Origin: Streptomyces toxytricini
Lineage (GTDB): Bacteria > Actinomycetota > Actinomycetes > Streptomycetales > Streptomycetaceae
DNA: 64,000 nucleotides
Direction of reading: 5' to 3'
NCBI RefSeq assembly: GCF_014649915.1
Contig: NZ_BMTY01000004.1
Location: forward strand, 61,624-125,623
Made by a program: the position numbers and the translations under genes. Every line of letters begins with the position of its first letter. Positions within the stretch are counted from its first letter, which is position 1. Below, one piece after another: positions 52,840 to 63,987 of this stretch. The notes below the pieces were generated by a model, which was not told the origin of the DNA, made no database searches, and saw nothing but the letters and a program-made list of their open reading frames with translations.

Positions 52840-54456
52840 TCACATACGGAAGATGCCGAAGCCGGGCTCGCCCAGCGGCGCGTTCGCGCAGGCGGTCAGG
52901 GCGAGCCCCAGCACCTGCCGGGTCTCCAGGGGGTCGATGACCCCGTCGTCCCACAGCCGCGCGGTGGCGTAGTAGGCGCTGCCCTGCTCCTCGTACTGGG
53001 CGCGGACCGGGGCCTTGAAGGACTCCTCGTCCTCCGCGGACCACTCCTGGCCGGCACCCTCGATCTGGTCGCGCTTGACCGTGGCGAGGACGGACGCCGC
53101 CTGCTCGCCGCCCATCACGGAGATCTTGGCGTTGGGCCACATCCACAGGAAGCGGGGCGAGTACGCCCGCCCGCACATCGAGTAGTTGCCCGCGCCGTAC
53201 GAGCCGCCGACGACCACCGTCAGCTTCGGGACGCGGGTGCAGGCGACGGCCGTGACCATCTTGGCGCCGTGCTTGGCGATGCCGCCGGCCTCGTAGTCGC
53301 GGCCCACCATGAAGCCGGAGATGTTCTGCAGGAACAGCAGGGGGATGCCGCGCTGGTCGCACAGCTCGATGAAGTGGGCGCCCTTCTGGGCGGATTCGGC
53401 GAAGAGGATGCCGTTGTTGGCGACGATGCCGACGGGGTGGCCGTGGATGCGGGCGAAGCCGGTGACGAGGGTCGTGCCGAACTCGGCCTTGAACTCCTGG
53501 AAGCGGGAGCCGTCGGCGATGCGGGCGATGATCTCGCGGGCGTCGTAGGGGGTGCGGGAGTCGACGGGGACCGCGCCGTACAGGCCGTACGGGTCGACCT
53601 TCGGCTCCTCGGCCTGCTCCACCGCCCACGGCAGGGGGCCCCGCTCGGGCAGGGTCGCCACGATGTTGCGGACGATCCGCAGCGCGTGCGCGTCGTCCTC
53701 GGCGAGGTGGTCGGTGACGCCGGAGACGCGGCTGTGGACCTCGCCGCCGCCGAGCTCCTCCGCGGTGACGACCTCGCCGGTGGCCGCCTTCACCAGCGGC
53801 GGCCCGCCGAGGAAGATCGTGCCCTGGTTGCGGACGATGACGGCCTCGTCGCTCATCGCCGGGACGTACGCGCCGCCCGCGGTGCAGGAGCCGAGGACGG
53901 CGGCGATCTGCGGGATGCCGGCGCCCGACATGCGGGCCTGGTTGTAGAAGATGCGGCCGAAGTGCTCCCGGTCGGGGAACACCTCGTCCTGCATCGGCAG
54001 GAAGGCGCCGCCGGAGTCGACCAGGTACAGGCAGGGGAGACGGTTCTCCAGCGCCACCTCCTGGGCCCGCAGGTGCTTCTTGACCGTCATCGGGTAGTAC
54101 GTGCCGCCCTTGACGGTGGCGTCGTTCGCGACGACGACGCACTCGCGGCCGCTGACCCGCCCGATGCCCGCGATGACCCCGGCGGCCGGCGCCGCGCCCC
54201 CGTACATGCCCTCGGCGGCCAGGGGGGCCAGCTCCAGGAACGGCGAACCCGGGTCCAGGAGCGCGTCCACCCGGTCACGGGGCAGCAGCTTGCCGCGCGC
54301 CGTGTGGCGGGCCCGGGCCTTCTCGCCGCCCCCGAGGCGGACCGCCGCCAGGCGGGCGCGCAGCCCCTCGGACAGTTCGCGGTGGGCCGCCTCGTTGGTG
54401 CGCCAGGCCTCGGACGCCGGGTCCGCGGCGCTGGTCAGCACGGGTGCCTGCTGCAT
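52840..54456 (-). CDS. accD1: Acyl-CoA carboxylase carboxyltransferase beta subunit (methylcrotonyl-CoA type)
   Basis: A 538-aa crotonase-like carboxyltransferase. Conserved blocks are [40 protein letters not shown], the acyl-CoA site [20 protein letters not shown] and the carboxybiotin site [20 protein letters not shown]. The methylcrotonyl type is suggested by [20 protein letters not shown] and by the operon. It is the first gene of accD-accA-hmgL-acdH; AAGGGAG lies 8 nt before the ATG. An inverted repeat likely bound by the divergent TetR lies just upstream. Confidence 0.92.
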   Translation of the reverse strand: MQQAPVLTSAADPASEAWRTNEAAHRELSEGLRARLAAVRLGGGEKARARHTARGKLLPRDRVDALLDPGSPFLELAPLAAEGMYGGAAPAAGVIAGIGRVSGRECVVVANDATVKGGTYYPMTVKKHLRAQEVALENRLPCLYLVDSGGAFLPMQDEVFPDREHFGRIFYNQARMSGAGIPQIAAVLGSCTAGGAYVPAMSDEAVIVRNQGTIFLGGPPLVKAATGEVVTAEELGGGEVHSRVSGVTDHLAEDDAHALRIVRNIVATLPERGPLPWAVEQAEEPKVDPYGLYGAVPVDSRTPYDAREIIARIADGSRFQEFKAEFGTTLVTGFARIHGHPVGIVANNGILFAESAQKGAHFIELCDQRGIPLLFLQNISGFMVGRDYEAGGIAKHGAKMVTAVACTRVPKLTVVVGGSYGAGNYSMCGRAYSPRFLWMWPNAKISVMGGEQAASVLATVKRDQIEGAGQEWSAEDEESFKAPVRAQYEEQGSAYYATARLWDDGVIDPLETRQVLGLALTACANAPLGEPGFGIFRM

Positions 54457-54484
54457 CGGTCGAGCTCCCTTGCTCGGATCCACG

Positions 54485-54531
54485 GTTAATGAGCGTTAAC
54501 GTGTGTGGCGCCTAGGTTAACGACCGCTAAC
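54485..54531. promoter_or_regulatory. Paired TetR operators between accD1 and tetR
   Basis: Two related 16-bp inverted repeats, GTTAATGAGCGTTAAC (54485-54500) and GTTAACGACCGCTAAC (54516-54531), are spaced 31 bp centre to centre, about three helical turns. The first lies 28 bp upstream of accD1. The second overlaps the -35 region (TTAACG, 54517-54522) of the TetR gene. They probably give joint control of operon and regulator. Confidence 0.8.
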
Positions 54532-54540
54532 GGCCCTGTC

Positions 54541-54546
54541 TAGAAT
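54541..54546 (+). promoter_or_regulatory. -10 element of the tetR gene, leaderless transcript likely
   Basis: TAGAAT (54541-54546) is 18 bp from a TTAACG -35 and ends 8 nt before ATG54555. No Shine-Dalgarno precedes the ATG, so the mRNA probably starts at or next to the start codon. Confidence 0.65.
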
Positions 54547-54554
54547 GGTTGCCC

Positions 54555-55133
54555 ATGAGCACTTCAGCGGCCGCACCCACCCGTCGCGAGCAGATCCTCA
54601 GCGAGGCCGCACGCCTCTTCGCCGAACGCGGCTTCCACGGCGTCGGCGTCGACGAGATAGGCGCGGCGGTGGGCATCAGCGGCCCCGGGCTCTACCGGCA
54701 CTTCGCCGGGAAGGACGCCATGCTCGCCGAGCTGCTCGTCGGGATCAGCGAGCGGCTGCTCACCGGAGGCCGGCGCCGCGTCGAGGAGGCCGACGGCGAC
54801 CCGGCCGCCGTCCTGGCCTCGCTGATCGACGGCCACATAGACTTCGCCCTCGACGACCGCGCCCTCATCACCCTCCACGACCGCGAGCTGGACCGGCTGC
54901 GCGACGCCGACCGCAAGCTCGTCCGGCAGCTCCAGCGCCAGTACGTCGAACTGTGGGTGGCCGTCGTGCGCGAACTGCACCCCGGCGTCGGCGAGGCCGA
55001 GGTCCGCGTCGCCGTCCACGCCGTCTTCGGCCTGCTGAACTCCACGCCCCACCTGGGGACGCCCGGCCGCGAGGCCACGGAGTCGCTGCTGCGGCGGCTC
55101 GCGCACGGCGCGTTCCGGGCGCTGAGCGCGTGA
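54555..55133 (+). CDS. TetR-family regulator of the leucine-catabolism operon
   Basis: 192 aa from ATG54555. The HTH (about 10-56) is REQILSEAARLFAERGFHGV, VDEIGAAVGISGPGLYRHFA and GKDAMLAELL. The C-terminal domain has LIDGHIDFALDDRALITLHD and RQYVELWVAVVRELHPG, typical of TetR proteins that sense acyl-CoAs. It is divergent from accD1 with paired operators between. The ligand is presumably an acyl-CoA of the pathway; this is inferred. Confidence 0.9.
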   Translation: MSTSAAAPTRREQILSEAARLFAERGFHGVGVDEIGAAVGISGPGLYRHFAGKDAMLAELLVGISERLLTGGRRRVEEADGDPAAVLASLIDGHIDFALDDRALITLHDRELDRLRDADRKLVRQLQRQYVELWVAVVRELHPGVGEAEVRVAVHAVFGLLNSTPHLGTPGREATESLLRRLAHGAFRALSA

Positions 55134-55161
55134 CGCGCCCGGTCCGCCGCTTGGGATGGAA

Positions 55162-55180
55162 GCCCCGCCTCCGGCGGGGC
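55162..55180 (+). terminator. Short hairpin after the tetR gene
   Basis: GCCCCGCC (55162-55169) pairs with GGCGGGGC (55173-55180) around a 3-nt loop, 28 bp past the stop and 18 bp before the next ATG. It may terminate or only attenuate. Confidence 0.6.
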
Positions 55181-55198
55181 GGCGGCACAATGGGCCGC

Positions 55199-56020
55199 AT
55201 GCCGAAGCCGACTGAGCCGACCGTGCCGATACCGACGTCCGTACCGACCCGCGCCGAACTGGTGGAACACCTGGTCCGCACGCGGATCGCCGGACAGGTC
55301 GCCACCCCGCGCGAGAACAACCTGGCCCACTACCGGGCCCTCGCCAACGGGGACCGGCACTACTGGCTCGGCCTCGACCTCGGCGACCGCTGGAGCGACG
55401 AGCAGGACGTCCTCGCGGTGATGGCGGAGCGCTGCGGCGTCGTCGACGACGCCGAGCACCGGCAGGGCCAGGACACCATCGACCCCGAGCTGACCGCCGC
55501 CGCCCTCGACCGGATGGCGGCCCGGCTGCGCAAGGCGGCCCTGGACCGGCAGAGCGTCCTCTTCGCCACCGGGCACCCGGGCGGCCTGCTGGACGTGCAC
55601 CGCGCCACGGCCGCGGCGCTGCGGGCCGCGGGCTGCGAGATCGTCGCCATCCCCTCCGGGCTCATCGCCGACGAGGCCTCGGTGTGGCAGTTCGCCGACG
55701 TCGCCGTCCTGGAGCGGGGCGCCACCCTGTGGCACACCCACTCCCCGGAGCCGATGGCCGCGATCCTGGACGGGCTCGCCGCCGCGGGCCGGCCCCTGCC
55801 GGACCTGGTCGTCGCCGACCACGGCTGGGCGGGCTGCGCCGCGCAGCGCGGCCTGGACGCGGTGGGGTACGCCGACTGCAACGACCCGGCGCTCTTCCTC
55901 GGCGAGGCCGAGGGAACCGTACAGGTGGTGGTCCCGCTGGACGACCACGTCCGCGACCCGCGCTACTACGACCCCCTGGTCGCCTACCTGCTGGACGCGG
56001 CCGGCCTCGCCGGGGACTGA
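55199..56020 (+). CDS. Phosphatase-like conserved actinobacterial protein
   Basis: 273 aa from ATG55199 (ATG55190 is three codons upstream). It contains HLVRTRIAGQVATPRENNLA, SVLFATGHPGGLLDVHRATA, EIVAIPSGLIADEASVWQFA and DLVVADHGWAGCAAQRGLDA. I recognise a streptomycete family annotated only as phosphatase. The GHPGG and DHGWAG blocks suggest a nucleotide- or phosphate-binding enzyme, but no catalytic mechanism can be shown. Probably part of a short unit with tetR. Confidence 0.75.
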   Translation: MPKPTEPTVPIPTSVPTRAELVEHLVRTRIAGQVATPRENNLAHYRALANGDRHYWLGLDLGDRWSDEQDVLAVMAERCGVVDDAEHRQGQDTIDPELTAAALDRMAARLRKAALDRQSVLFATGHPGGLLDVHRATAAALRAAGCEIVAIPSGLIADEASVWQFADVAVLERGATLWHTHSPEPMAAILDGLAAAGRPLPDLVVADHGWAGCAAQRGLDAVGYADCNDPALFLGEAEGTVQVVVPLDDHVRDPRYYDPLVAYLLDAAGLAGD

Positions 56021-56102
56021 CGCCGGACCGGGCGCGGGCGCCCGGACCGGGCGCGGTCGCACCGCGCCCGGGCGTCGGGCGCGCCGCGCCCGGTCCCCGG
56101 CG

Positions 56103-56981
56103 TCAGGTGCGCGGGACGCGGACCACGCCCTCCTGGATGACGGTGACGGCCAGGCGGCCGTCCCGGGTCCAGATGCGGGCCTGGCCGAGCCCGCGGCCCC
56201 GCTGCGAGGTCGGCGAGTCCTGGTCGTACAGCAGCCACTCGTCGGCCCGGAACGGCCGGTGGAACCACATCGCGTGGTCGAGGGAGGCGCCGACCACGTC
56301 GCCGACGGCCCAGCCGCCCCGGCCGTGCGCGAGCAGCACCGAGTCGAGCAGGGTCATGTCCGAGACGTACGTGGCCAGGCAGGTGTGCAGCAGCGGGTCG
56401 TCCCCGTCGAGCTTGCCGGCGGTGCGGAACCACACCTGGGAGCGCGGCTCGACGGGCTCGCCGATGGTGCCCCACGGCGGGGTCGTGGCATATCGCAGGT
56501 CCACCGCGGCCCGCGACTCCAGCAGCCGCTCGACCGTGGCCCCGTCCTGGAACAGGTGCCGGTAGGCGGGCAGGTCCTCCTCGGCCGTGGGCAGCGTCTC
56601 CGGGTCCGGGGCGTCCGGCATGGAGACCTGGTGGTCGAGGCCCTCCTCGTGCGTCTGGAAGGACGCCGAGAGGTGGAAGATCGGCTGGCCGTGCTGGACG
56701 GCGACGACCCGCCGGGTGGTGAAGGAGCGCCCGTCGCGGATCCGGTCCACGGAGTAGACGATGGGCGCGCCCGCGTCCCCCGTGCGCAGGAAGTACGAGT
56801 GCAGGGAGTGCGCGGTGCGGTCTCCGGGCACGGTCCGGCCGGCCGCGACCAGCGCCTGCGCCGCGACCTGCCCGCCGAACACCCGCGGCACCAGGGAGGT
56901 GCGGCTCTGGCCGCGGAAGATGTTCTCCTCGATCTGCTCCAGGTCGAGCAGATCGAGGAGACCGGTCAGTGCCTTGCTCAA
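56103..56981 (-). CDS. tesB: Acyl-CoA thioesterase II (TesB)
   Basis: 292 aa from a TTG start at 56981; a good ATG or GTG is lacking and the N-terminus fits the family. It is a double hot-dog thioesterase: RVFGGQVAAQALVAAGRTV, LHSYFLRTGDAGAPIVYSVD, and the catalytic set including SLDHAMWFHRPFRADEWLLY and QEGVVR near the end. It hydrolyses medium or long acyl-CoAs. The gene follows the acyl-CoA dehydrogenase by 6 bp, so the two form an operon for fatty or acyl-CoA turnover. Confidence 0.92.
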   Translation of the reverse strand: MSKALTGLLDLLDLEQIEENIFRGQSRTSLVPRVFGGQVAAQALVAAGRTVPGDRTAHSLHSYFLRTGDAGAPIVYSVDRIRDGRSFTTRRVVAVQHGQPIFHLSASFQTHEEGLDHQVSMPDAPDPETLPTAEEDLPAYRHLFQDGATVERLLESRAAVDLRYATTPPWGTIGEPVEPRSQVWFRTAGKLDGDDPLLHTCLATYVSDMTLLDSVLLAHGRGGWAVGDVVGASLDHAMWFHRPFRADEWLLYDQDSPTSQRGRGLGQARIWTRDGRLAVTVIQEGVVRVPRT

Positions 56982-56987
56982 GGGGAC

Positions 56988-58145
<1,158 letters not shown>

Positions 58146-58440
58146 GGCCGGCTCCCTTCGTCGCGGCAGTCCGCCGCCTGTGTCTAAGCGCTTGCTCATA
58201 GCAAAGTTACCGGCGAGTTGGCGACTCTGTCCAGAGCTCTGCAGACGGTATGACAAGCGCCACCCCCGCTGGTGGCGGCGCCGTCGACGGCCTCGGGGAC
58301 AACCCTGCCGACTCCCCTGACGACCCCGGGCGTTACCCGCAGGGGGCGGCTCCTGCCCGCGCAGGATCCGGCGGGCGGCCGGTGATCACCAGGATGGGAG
58401 CCGTCCCGCACCGCCCCGAGCCGACCGACCGGGAGTCCGA

Positions 58441-59583
58441 ATGAACCGCCGTACCCGCACCGCCCTCGCCGCCGCCCTCCTCCTCGGCCTCACCGCCGGA
58501 CCCCTCGCCACCGCCGCCCACGCCGCACCCGCCCCGGCCGTCGCGAGCGCCCGGGACGCCGCGGACGGCCCCGACACCGCGGCGCTGCGCGCGGCCCTCG
58601 CCGGGCTGCCGGACAGGGACGCGACGGCCGCCCTCATCCGCGTCGGCGGGAACGGCCGCTGGACGGGCGCGGCCGGCGTCCGCGACCTGCGCACCGGCGC
58701 CCCGGCCCTGGAGAACGCCCGCTTCCGGGCCGGCTCCACCACGAAGATCGTCACCGCGGCGCTCGTCCTCCAGCTCGCCGCCGAGGGCCGGATCGACCTG
58801 GACGCCTCCGTCCAGCAGCTGATGCCGGGGCTGCTGCCCGCGACGTTCGCCAAGCCCGTCACCGTCCGCCACCTGCTCAACTTCACCAGCGGCATCCAGG
58901 GCGGCGACGGCTTCGGCAACACCGTCGCCGAGGAGTACCCGCACCGCTTCGAGACGATCACCCCGCAGCAGTCCGTGGCCTCCGGCACCGCCAAGGGCCC
59001 GGCCTTCGACCCGGGCACGCAGCAGCACTACAACAACATCAACTACACGATCCTCGGCATGCTGGTGGAGAAGGCCACCGGCGACTCCTACGCCCACCAG
59101 GCCGAGGTCCGGATCTTCCGCCCCCTCGGCATGACCGGCACGTCCTTCCCGCGCGGCACCGACCCCCGCATCCACGGCCCGCACCACCGCGGCTACCAGC
59201 TGATCGACGGCGAGCCGGTCGACGTCACCGAGTGGAACATGTCCGACCGCTTCGCCGCGGGCGACATGATCTCCACCACGCGCGACCTGGAGCGCTTCCT
59301 CACCGCCCTCTTCCGGGGCCGCGTCGTCCCCGCGCCGCAGCTGGAGGAGATGTTCACCGTCCCGGACGTCCCCGGCGCCACGCGCAGCGCGGGCCTCCAG
59401 CGGTTCACCGTGAACGGCAAGGAGGTGTGGGGCAAGACCGGCGCCCGGCCCGGCTACCACACGGTGATCGCCGCCACCCGCGACCTGTCCCGCACCCTCG
59501 TCTACTCCGTGAACAGCACCGATGCCAAGGGCGACGGGCTGGCCATCTTCCAGCGGTTCGGGCTGGCGGCCTTCAACCGCTGA
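58441..59583 (+). CDS. Secreted serine beta-lactamase-like hydrolase (class C / D-Ala carboxypeptidase fold)
   Basis: A 380-aa exported protein. The signal peptide (about 1-29) is RTRTALAAALLLGLTAG-like with AHAAP cleavage. The active-site SxxK is RAGSTTKIVTA. A YxN-type motif lies in QHYNNINYTILG, and the third motif is the KTG of VWGKTGARPGYH. It belongs to the penicillin-binding-protein-like serine hydrolases (Beta-lactamase family PF00144), acting on D-amino peptides, esters or beta-lactams. GGGAG (58430-58434) precedes the ATG. The stop overlaps the convergent PucR stop region by 11 bp. Confidence 0.9.
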   Translation: MNRRTRTALAAALLLGLTAGPLATAAHAAPAPAVASARDAADGPDTAALRAALAGLPDRDATAALIRVGGNGRWTGAAGVRDLRTGAPALENARFRAGSTTKIVTAALVLQLAAEGRIDLDASVQQLMPGLLPATFAKPVTVRHLLNFTSGIQGGDGFGNTVAEEYPHRFETITPQQSVASGTAKGPAFDPGTQQHYNNINYTILGMLVEKATGDSYAHQAEVRIFRPLGMTGTSFPRGTDPRIHGPHHRGYQLIDGEPVDVTEWNMSDRFAAGDMISTTRDLERFLTALFRGRVVPAPQLEEMFTVPDVPGATRSAGLQRFTVNGKEVWGKTGARPGYHTVIAATRDLSRTLVYSVNSTDAKGDGLAIFQRFGLAAFNR

Positions 59584-61126
59584 CCGGGGGGCCTTCCGCT
59601 GCCGCATCCTGCTCCGGGGCCTGCGACGCCGCCGTGCGCAGGGCGAACCACAGCTCCATGCGGACGTCCGCGTCGTCCAGGTCCCGGTCCAGCAGGGCCG
59701 CGGCGCGGGCGATGCGCTGGCGGACGGTGTTGCGGTGCACCCCCAGGTCGGCGGCCGTGCGGTCCCAGCTGCCGTGCCGGGCCAGCCAGGTGCGCAGCGT
59801 CCCCCGCAGCACCGGCGGGAGCGGCCCGAGCAGGGCCTCGGCGTGGGCGCGGGCCTCGGCCTCGCCGACCAGGCCCGCGAGGCCCGGCTCGGTGTGCCGG
59901 GCGAGGGCCGTACGGGCCGCCTCGGCGCGGGCCAGGGCGCGGTGGGCCTGCGCGTCGGCCACGGCCAGGGCGTCCGGCGCGGCCGGAGCGCTGACGCCCA
60001 GCCGCCACCCGGGCTGCGGGCCCGGATCCCGGTCCGTGAGGAGCCGTACGGCCGGCCCGCCCGGATCGGCCAGTACGGTGCCCAGCGCGGCCGCGAGGCC
60101 CCGCGGATCGGGGCCGCCGCGGGCGTGGACGGCGTACCAGGGGCCCGGACCGCCCAGCGCCGCGGCGGGGGAGCCGCCCAGCAGCAGCCGGGTCAGCGCC
60201 GCGGCCTGCTCCCCGGCCGGCCGCTCGGCGGTGAGCAGCGTCAGGAGCACGGCCGCGACCGAGGCGATCGTGTGGTCCCCGGGGGTGCGGACCGGCGCGG
60301 CCGTACCCAGGGCGGCCTGCCGGTCCGCGGGCCGGCCCAGGGCGTGCGCCGCCAGGTGCCAGCCGCCCGCCTGGTCCGTGGCGGTGGCCGGGCCGCCGCG
60401 CCGCCCCACCCGATCCAGCAGCGCGTCCAGTGCCCCCCGGGCCCCCGCCGCGGCCGGCGGCGGGCCGCCCGCGGCGCGGCCGTCCGGCCACAGCACGACG
60501 TACCCGCCGAGGCCGGCCGCGAGCCGCGACAGCACCGCCGGGACCGGATCGGGGCGGGCCGCCGCCGCGGCGAGGGCCTGCTGGGCCTCGGTCACCCGGC
60601 GCAGCTCCCGCGTCCGTGCCTCGGCCATCAGCCGCCACACCGCGCGGGCGACCGCGGTGAACGGGGTCCGCGGCGGCACCTCCACCAGCGGCAGCCCGTG
60701 CCGCGCGCACGCCTCGGCCAGCGCGGGCGGGACCTCCGCGTGCAGCGGCGCCACGCCGAAGCCCAGCGCGGCGGCGCCCGCCGCGACGAGCCGGGCCGCG
60801 TACCGGTCGTACCCGCCGGCCGCGGCGAGGCCCTCGGCGGGCCCGGTCCCGGCGCCCGCGGCGGCCTCGAAGCCCGCCCCCGCCGCGTCCGCCGCCCCCG
60901 CCGTCAGCAGCAGCTCCCCGCCGAGCAGGTACGGCGCCGGGTCGGCCATCTCCGAGGCGTGCACCCCGTGCACCGCCGCCTCCGCGGGCCCCGCCAGGTG
61001 CCGCAGCCCGAGCTCCCGGTCGGCGAGCAGTGCCCTCAGCGGCACGGGCGGCACCGGCGAGGCAGGACCCCCGCCGGGGCCCGAAACATCCTGTGTGCGG
61101 GATTCGTCCATGGATACTCCGGACAT
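59573..61126 (-). CDS. PucR-family transcriptional regulator
   Basis: 517 aa from ATG61126 (ATG61111 also possible). The N-terminal PucR domain (about 28-150) includes [20 protein letters not shown] and [15 protein letters not shown]. The middle is Ala-rich with a GGDEF-like relic fold typical of the family. The C-terminal HTH_30 has [40 protein letters not shown]. PucR regulators activate purine or amino-acid catabolic genes. It is divergent (98 bp) from the ureohydrolase gene, its probable target. Confidence 0.88.
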   Translation of the reverse strand: MSGVSMDESRTQDVSGPGGGPASPVPPVPLRALLADRELGLRHLAGPAEAAVHGVHASEMADPAPYLLGGELLLTAGAADAAGAGFEAAAGAGTGPAEGLAAAGGYDRYAARLVAAGAAALGFGVAPLHAEVPPALAEACARHGLPLVEVPPRTPFTAVARAVWRLMAEARTRELRRVTEAQQALAAAAARPDPVPAVLSRLAAGLGGYVVLWPDGRAAGGPPPAAAGARGALDALLDRVGRRGGPATATDQAGGWHLAAHALGRPADRQAALGTAAPVRTPGDHTIASVAAVLLTLLTAERPAGEQAAALTRLLLGGSPAAALGGPGPWYAVHARGGPDPRGLAAALGTVLADPGGPAVRLLTDRDPGPQPGWRLGVSAPAAPDALAVADAQAHRALARAEAARTALARHTEPGLAGLVGEAEARAHAEALLGPLPPVLRGTLRTWLARHGSWDRTAADLGVHRNTVRQRIARAAALLDRDLDDADVRMELWFALRTAASQAPEQDAAAEGPPVSG

Positions 61127-61224
61127 GTCAGCGGGGCCGTATGGAGGAAACGTACACTTCGCGCCCTCCCTGCCGCGCCGTACGCTCGAAGGACCGCACC
61201 GTAGGACCTCACGAAGGGCATCCC

Positions 61225-62193
61225 ATGAGCACCGAGCAGACGCCGCGCGGACCGGTCGACTCCTCCCGCATCCCGCGCTACGCGGGCCCCGCGACGTTCG
61301 CGCGACTGCCCCGCCTGGACGAGGTCGGCTCCGCCGACGTCGCCGTCGTCGGCGTGCCCTTCGACTCCGGTGTCTCCTACCGCCCCGGCGCCCGCTTCGG
61401 CGGCAACGCCATCCGCGAGGCCTCCCGCCTGCTGCGCCCGTACAACCCCGCGCAGGACGCCTCCCCGTTCGCGCTCGCGCAGGTCGCCGACGCCGGCGAC
61501 ATCGCCGTGAACCCCTTCAACATCAACGAGGCCGTCGAGACGGTCGAGGCCGCGGCCGACGAGCTGCTGGGCGCCGGCTCCCGCCTGATGACCCTCGGCG
61601 GCGACCACACCATCGCCCTGCCGCTGCTGCGCTCGGTCGCGAAGAAGCACGGCCCGGTCGCCCTGCTGCACTTCGACGCCCACCTGGACACCTGGGACAC
61701 CTACTTCGGCGCCGAGTACACCCACGGCACCCCGTTCCGCCGCGCCGTCGAGGAGGGCATCCTCGACACCGAGGCGCTCTCCCACGTCGGCACCCGCGGC
61801 CCGCTGTACGGCAAGCAGGACCTCGACGACGACGCCAAGATGGGCTTCGGCATCGTCACCTCCGCCGACGTCTACCGCCGCGGCGCCGACGAGGTCGCCG
61901 ACCAGCTGCGCCAGCGCATCGGCGACCGCCCGCTGTACATCTCCATCGACATCGACGTCCTCGACCCGGCCCACGCCCCCGGCACCGGCACCCCCGAGGC
62001 GGGCGGCATGACCTCCCGCGAGCTGCTGGAGATCATCCGCGGCCTGTCGTCCTGCAACCTGGTCTCCGCGGACGTCGTCGAGGTCGCCCCGGCGTACGAT
62101 CACGCCGAGATCACCTCGGTCGCGGCCTCGCACACCGCGTACGAGCTGACCACCATCATGAGCCGCCAGATCGCGGCCGCGAAGGGCAAGTAG
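61225..62193 (+). CDS. Agmatinase/guanidinobutyrase-family ureohydrolase
   Basis: 322 aa from ATG61225, GAAGGG upstream. It is a Mn-dependent ureohydrolase: metal ligands occur in [23 protein letters not shown] and [20 protein letters not shown]. The family signature [18 protein letters not shown] is intact. It hydrolyses a guanidino compound (agmatine or 4-guanidinobutyrate) to urea and an amine. The two cannot be told apart from sequence alone. A ThDP enzyme follows by 49 bp, so they are probably cotranscribed. Confidence 0.92.
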   Translation: MSTEQTPRGPVDSSRIPRYAGPATFARLPRLDEVGSADVAVVGVPFDSGVSYRPGARFGGNAIREASRLLRPYNPAQDASPFALAQVADAGDIAVNPFNINEAVETVEAAADELLGAGSRLMTLGGDHTIALPLLRSVAKKHGPVALLHFDAHLDTWDTYFGAEYTHGTPFRRAVEEGILDTEALSHVGTRGPLYGKQDLDDDAKMGFGIVTSADVYRRGADEVADQLRQRIGDRPLYISIDIDVLDPAHAPGTGTPEAGGMTSRELLEIIRGLSSCNLVSADVVEVAPAYDHAEITSVAASHTAYELTTIMSRQIAAAKGK

Positions 62194-62242
62194 CCGCCAC
62201 GGCCACGCCCTTCGGCACGTCGGCACGGAAGGCCCGCACAGC

Positions 62243-63928
62243 GTGACGCACGACCACGACCTGGTACTCCGCCCCACCGACGCCCAGCGGGCGGCGGCAC
62301 TCGCCGCGCCGCCGGGCCGCACGGGCGGGGACCTGGTCGTGGAGACGCTGCGCGGGCTCGGCGCGACGACCGTGTTCGGGCTGCCGGGGCAGCACGCCCT
62401 CGGCCTGTTCGACGCGGTCGGCCGCTCCGACCTGCGGCTCGTCACGCTGCGGGTGGAGAACAACGCCGGCTTCGCGGCCGACGCGTACGGCCGGCTGACC
62501 GGCGAGGCCGTGCCGCTGCTGCTGTCGACGGGCCCGGGCGCGCTCACCGCGCTGCCCGCCCTCGCGGAGGCGGCCGCCGCCTCCTCGCCGGTCCTCGCCA
62601 TCTCCTCCCAGGTGCCGGCCGCGGGCCTCGGCGGCGGGCGCCGCGGCCACCTGCACGAACTGCGCGACCAGGCCGCCTCCTTCCGGGACGTCGTCAAGTC
62701 CGTCCACACCGCCCGCACCCCCTCGCAGATCCCCTCCGCCGTCGCCGCGGCGTGGGAGTCGGCGCTGACGGCGCCGCACGGGCCCGTCTGGGTGGAGATC
62801 CCCGAGGACGTCCTCCGGGCGGAAACGTTCATCCCGCAGGTCACGGGCATGGACGCCACCCCGCACGAGCTCGCCCCGCGCCCCGAGCTGACCGCGCTCG
62901 CCGCGCACTGGCTGGAGCACGCCGAACGCCCGGCGATCCTCGCGGGCGGCGGCGTCATCCGCTCGGACGCGGCCGGAAAGCTGAAACAGCTCGCGGAACG
63001 CCTCGACGCGCCCGTCGCCACCACCTTCGGCGGCAAGGGGGCCTTCCCCTGGAAGCACCCCCTGTCCCTCCAGTCCTGGCTGGAGGACCGCCACACGACC
63101 GACTTCCTCGAAGACGCGGACGTCCTGCTGGTGGTCGGCTCCGGGCTCGGCGAGCTGTCGTCGAACTACCACACGTTCCGCCCCCGCGGCCGCGTCGTCC
63201 AGATCGAGGCCGACCCCGGCAAGCTGGAGTCCAACCACACCGCGCTCGGCATCCACGCCGACGCCCGCCTCGCCCTCCAGGCCCTCCTGGAGACCGTCGC
63301 CGAACGCCGCGACCCGGCCGCCGCCGGGCGCGCCCGCACCGTCCTCTCGGCCGTCAGGGCCCGCCTCGCCGGCCAGGGCCTCGACCTGGAGCAGGGCCTC
63401 CTCGCCTCGATCCGCTCGGCCCTCCCCGCCCGCTCCCCGTCGTTCTGGGACATGACGATCCTGGCGTACTGGGCCTGGTCCGCCTTCGACCCGCGGCACC
63501 CCAACACCATGCACTCGGCGCAGGGCGCGGGCGGCCTCGGCTACGCCTTCCCCGCCGCCCTCGGTGCCTGCCTGGCCGAGCCGGGCACCCCCGTCCTCGC
63601 CGTCTCCGGCGACGGCGGCGCCATGTACTCCCTCGCCGAACTGGCCACGGCCCGCCAGCACGACCTGGACGTCACCTGGCTGATCGTCGACGACGGCGGC
63701 TACGGCATCCTCCGCGAGTACATGGCGGACGCCTTCGACGGCCGCACCACCGGCACCGAGCTGACCCGCCCGGACTTCGCGGCCCTGGCCGAATCCTTCG
63801 GCGTCCCCGCCGTCACCACCACCCCGGACGCCCTCCGCGCGGACCTGGAGAAGGCCCTGGCCACATCCGGCCCGTCGGTGGTGGTCCTTCCGGCCAAACT
63901 CCGCATGTTCGCCCCGACCCACGTGTAA
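62243..63928 (+). CDS. Thiamine diphosphate-dependent enzyme (acetolactate synthase-like)
   Basis: 561 aa from GTG62243. It has three-domain ThDP enzyme architecture. The Pyr domain (about 25-190) has the cofactor Glu in LRVENNAGFAADAYGRLTGE and LLLSTGPGALTALPALAEAA. The central domain (about 215-340) contains FLEDADVLLVVGSGLGELSS. The PP domain (about 390-540) has LAVSGDGGAMYSLAELATAR. In the metal motif the usual NN is replaced by DD (LIVDDGGYGILREY). The reaction is unknown; cotranscription with a ureohydrolase suggests guanidino or amino-acid catabolism. Confidence 0.88.
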   Translation: MTHDHDLVLRPTDAQRAAALAAPPGRTGGDLVVETLRGLGATTVFGLPGQHALGLFDAVGRSDLRLVTLRVENNAGFAADAYGRLTGEAVPLLLSTGPGALTALPALAEAAAASSPVLAISSQVPAAGLGGGRRGHLHELRDQAASFRDVVKSVHTARTPSQIPSAVAAAWESALTAPHGPVWVEIPEDVLRAETFIPQVTGMDATPHELAPRPELTALAAHWLEHAERPAILAGGGVIRSDAAGKLKQLAERLDAPVATTFGGKGAFPWKHPLSLQSWLEDRHTTDFLEDADVLLVVGSGLGELSSNYHTFRPRGRVVQIEADPGKLESNHTALGIHADARLALQALLETVAERRDPAAAGRARTVLSAVRARLAGQGLDLEQGLLASIRSALPARSPSFWDMTILAYWAWSAFDPRHPNTMHSAQGAGGLGYAFPAALGACLAEPGTPVLAVSGDGGAMYSLAELATARQHDLDVTWLIVDDGGYGILREYMADAFDGRTTGTELTRPDFAALAESFGVPAVTTTPDALRADLEKALATSGPSVVVLPAKLRMFAPTHV

Positions 63929-63987
63929 TGCCGTTCCGCGCTCGCTAGGTTGGCCGCGATCACGAGCACGGAGCGCAAGGGGGAGCG

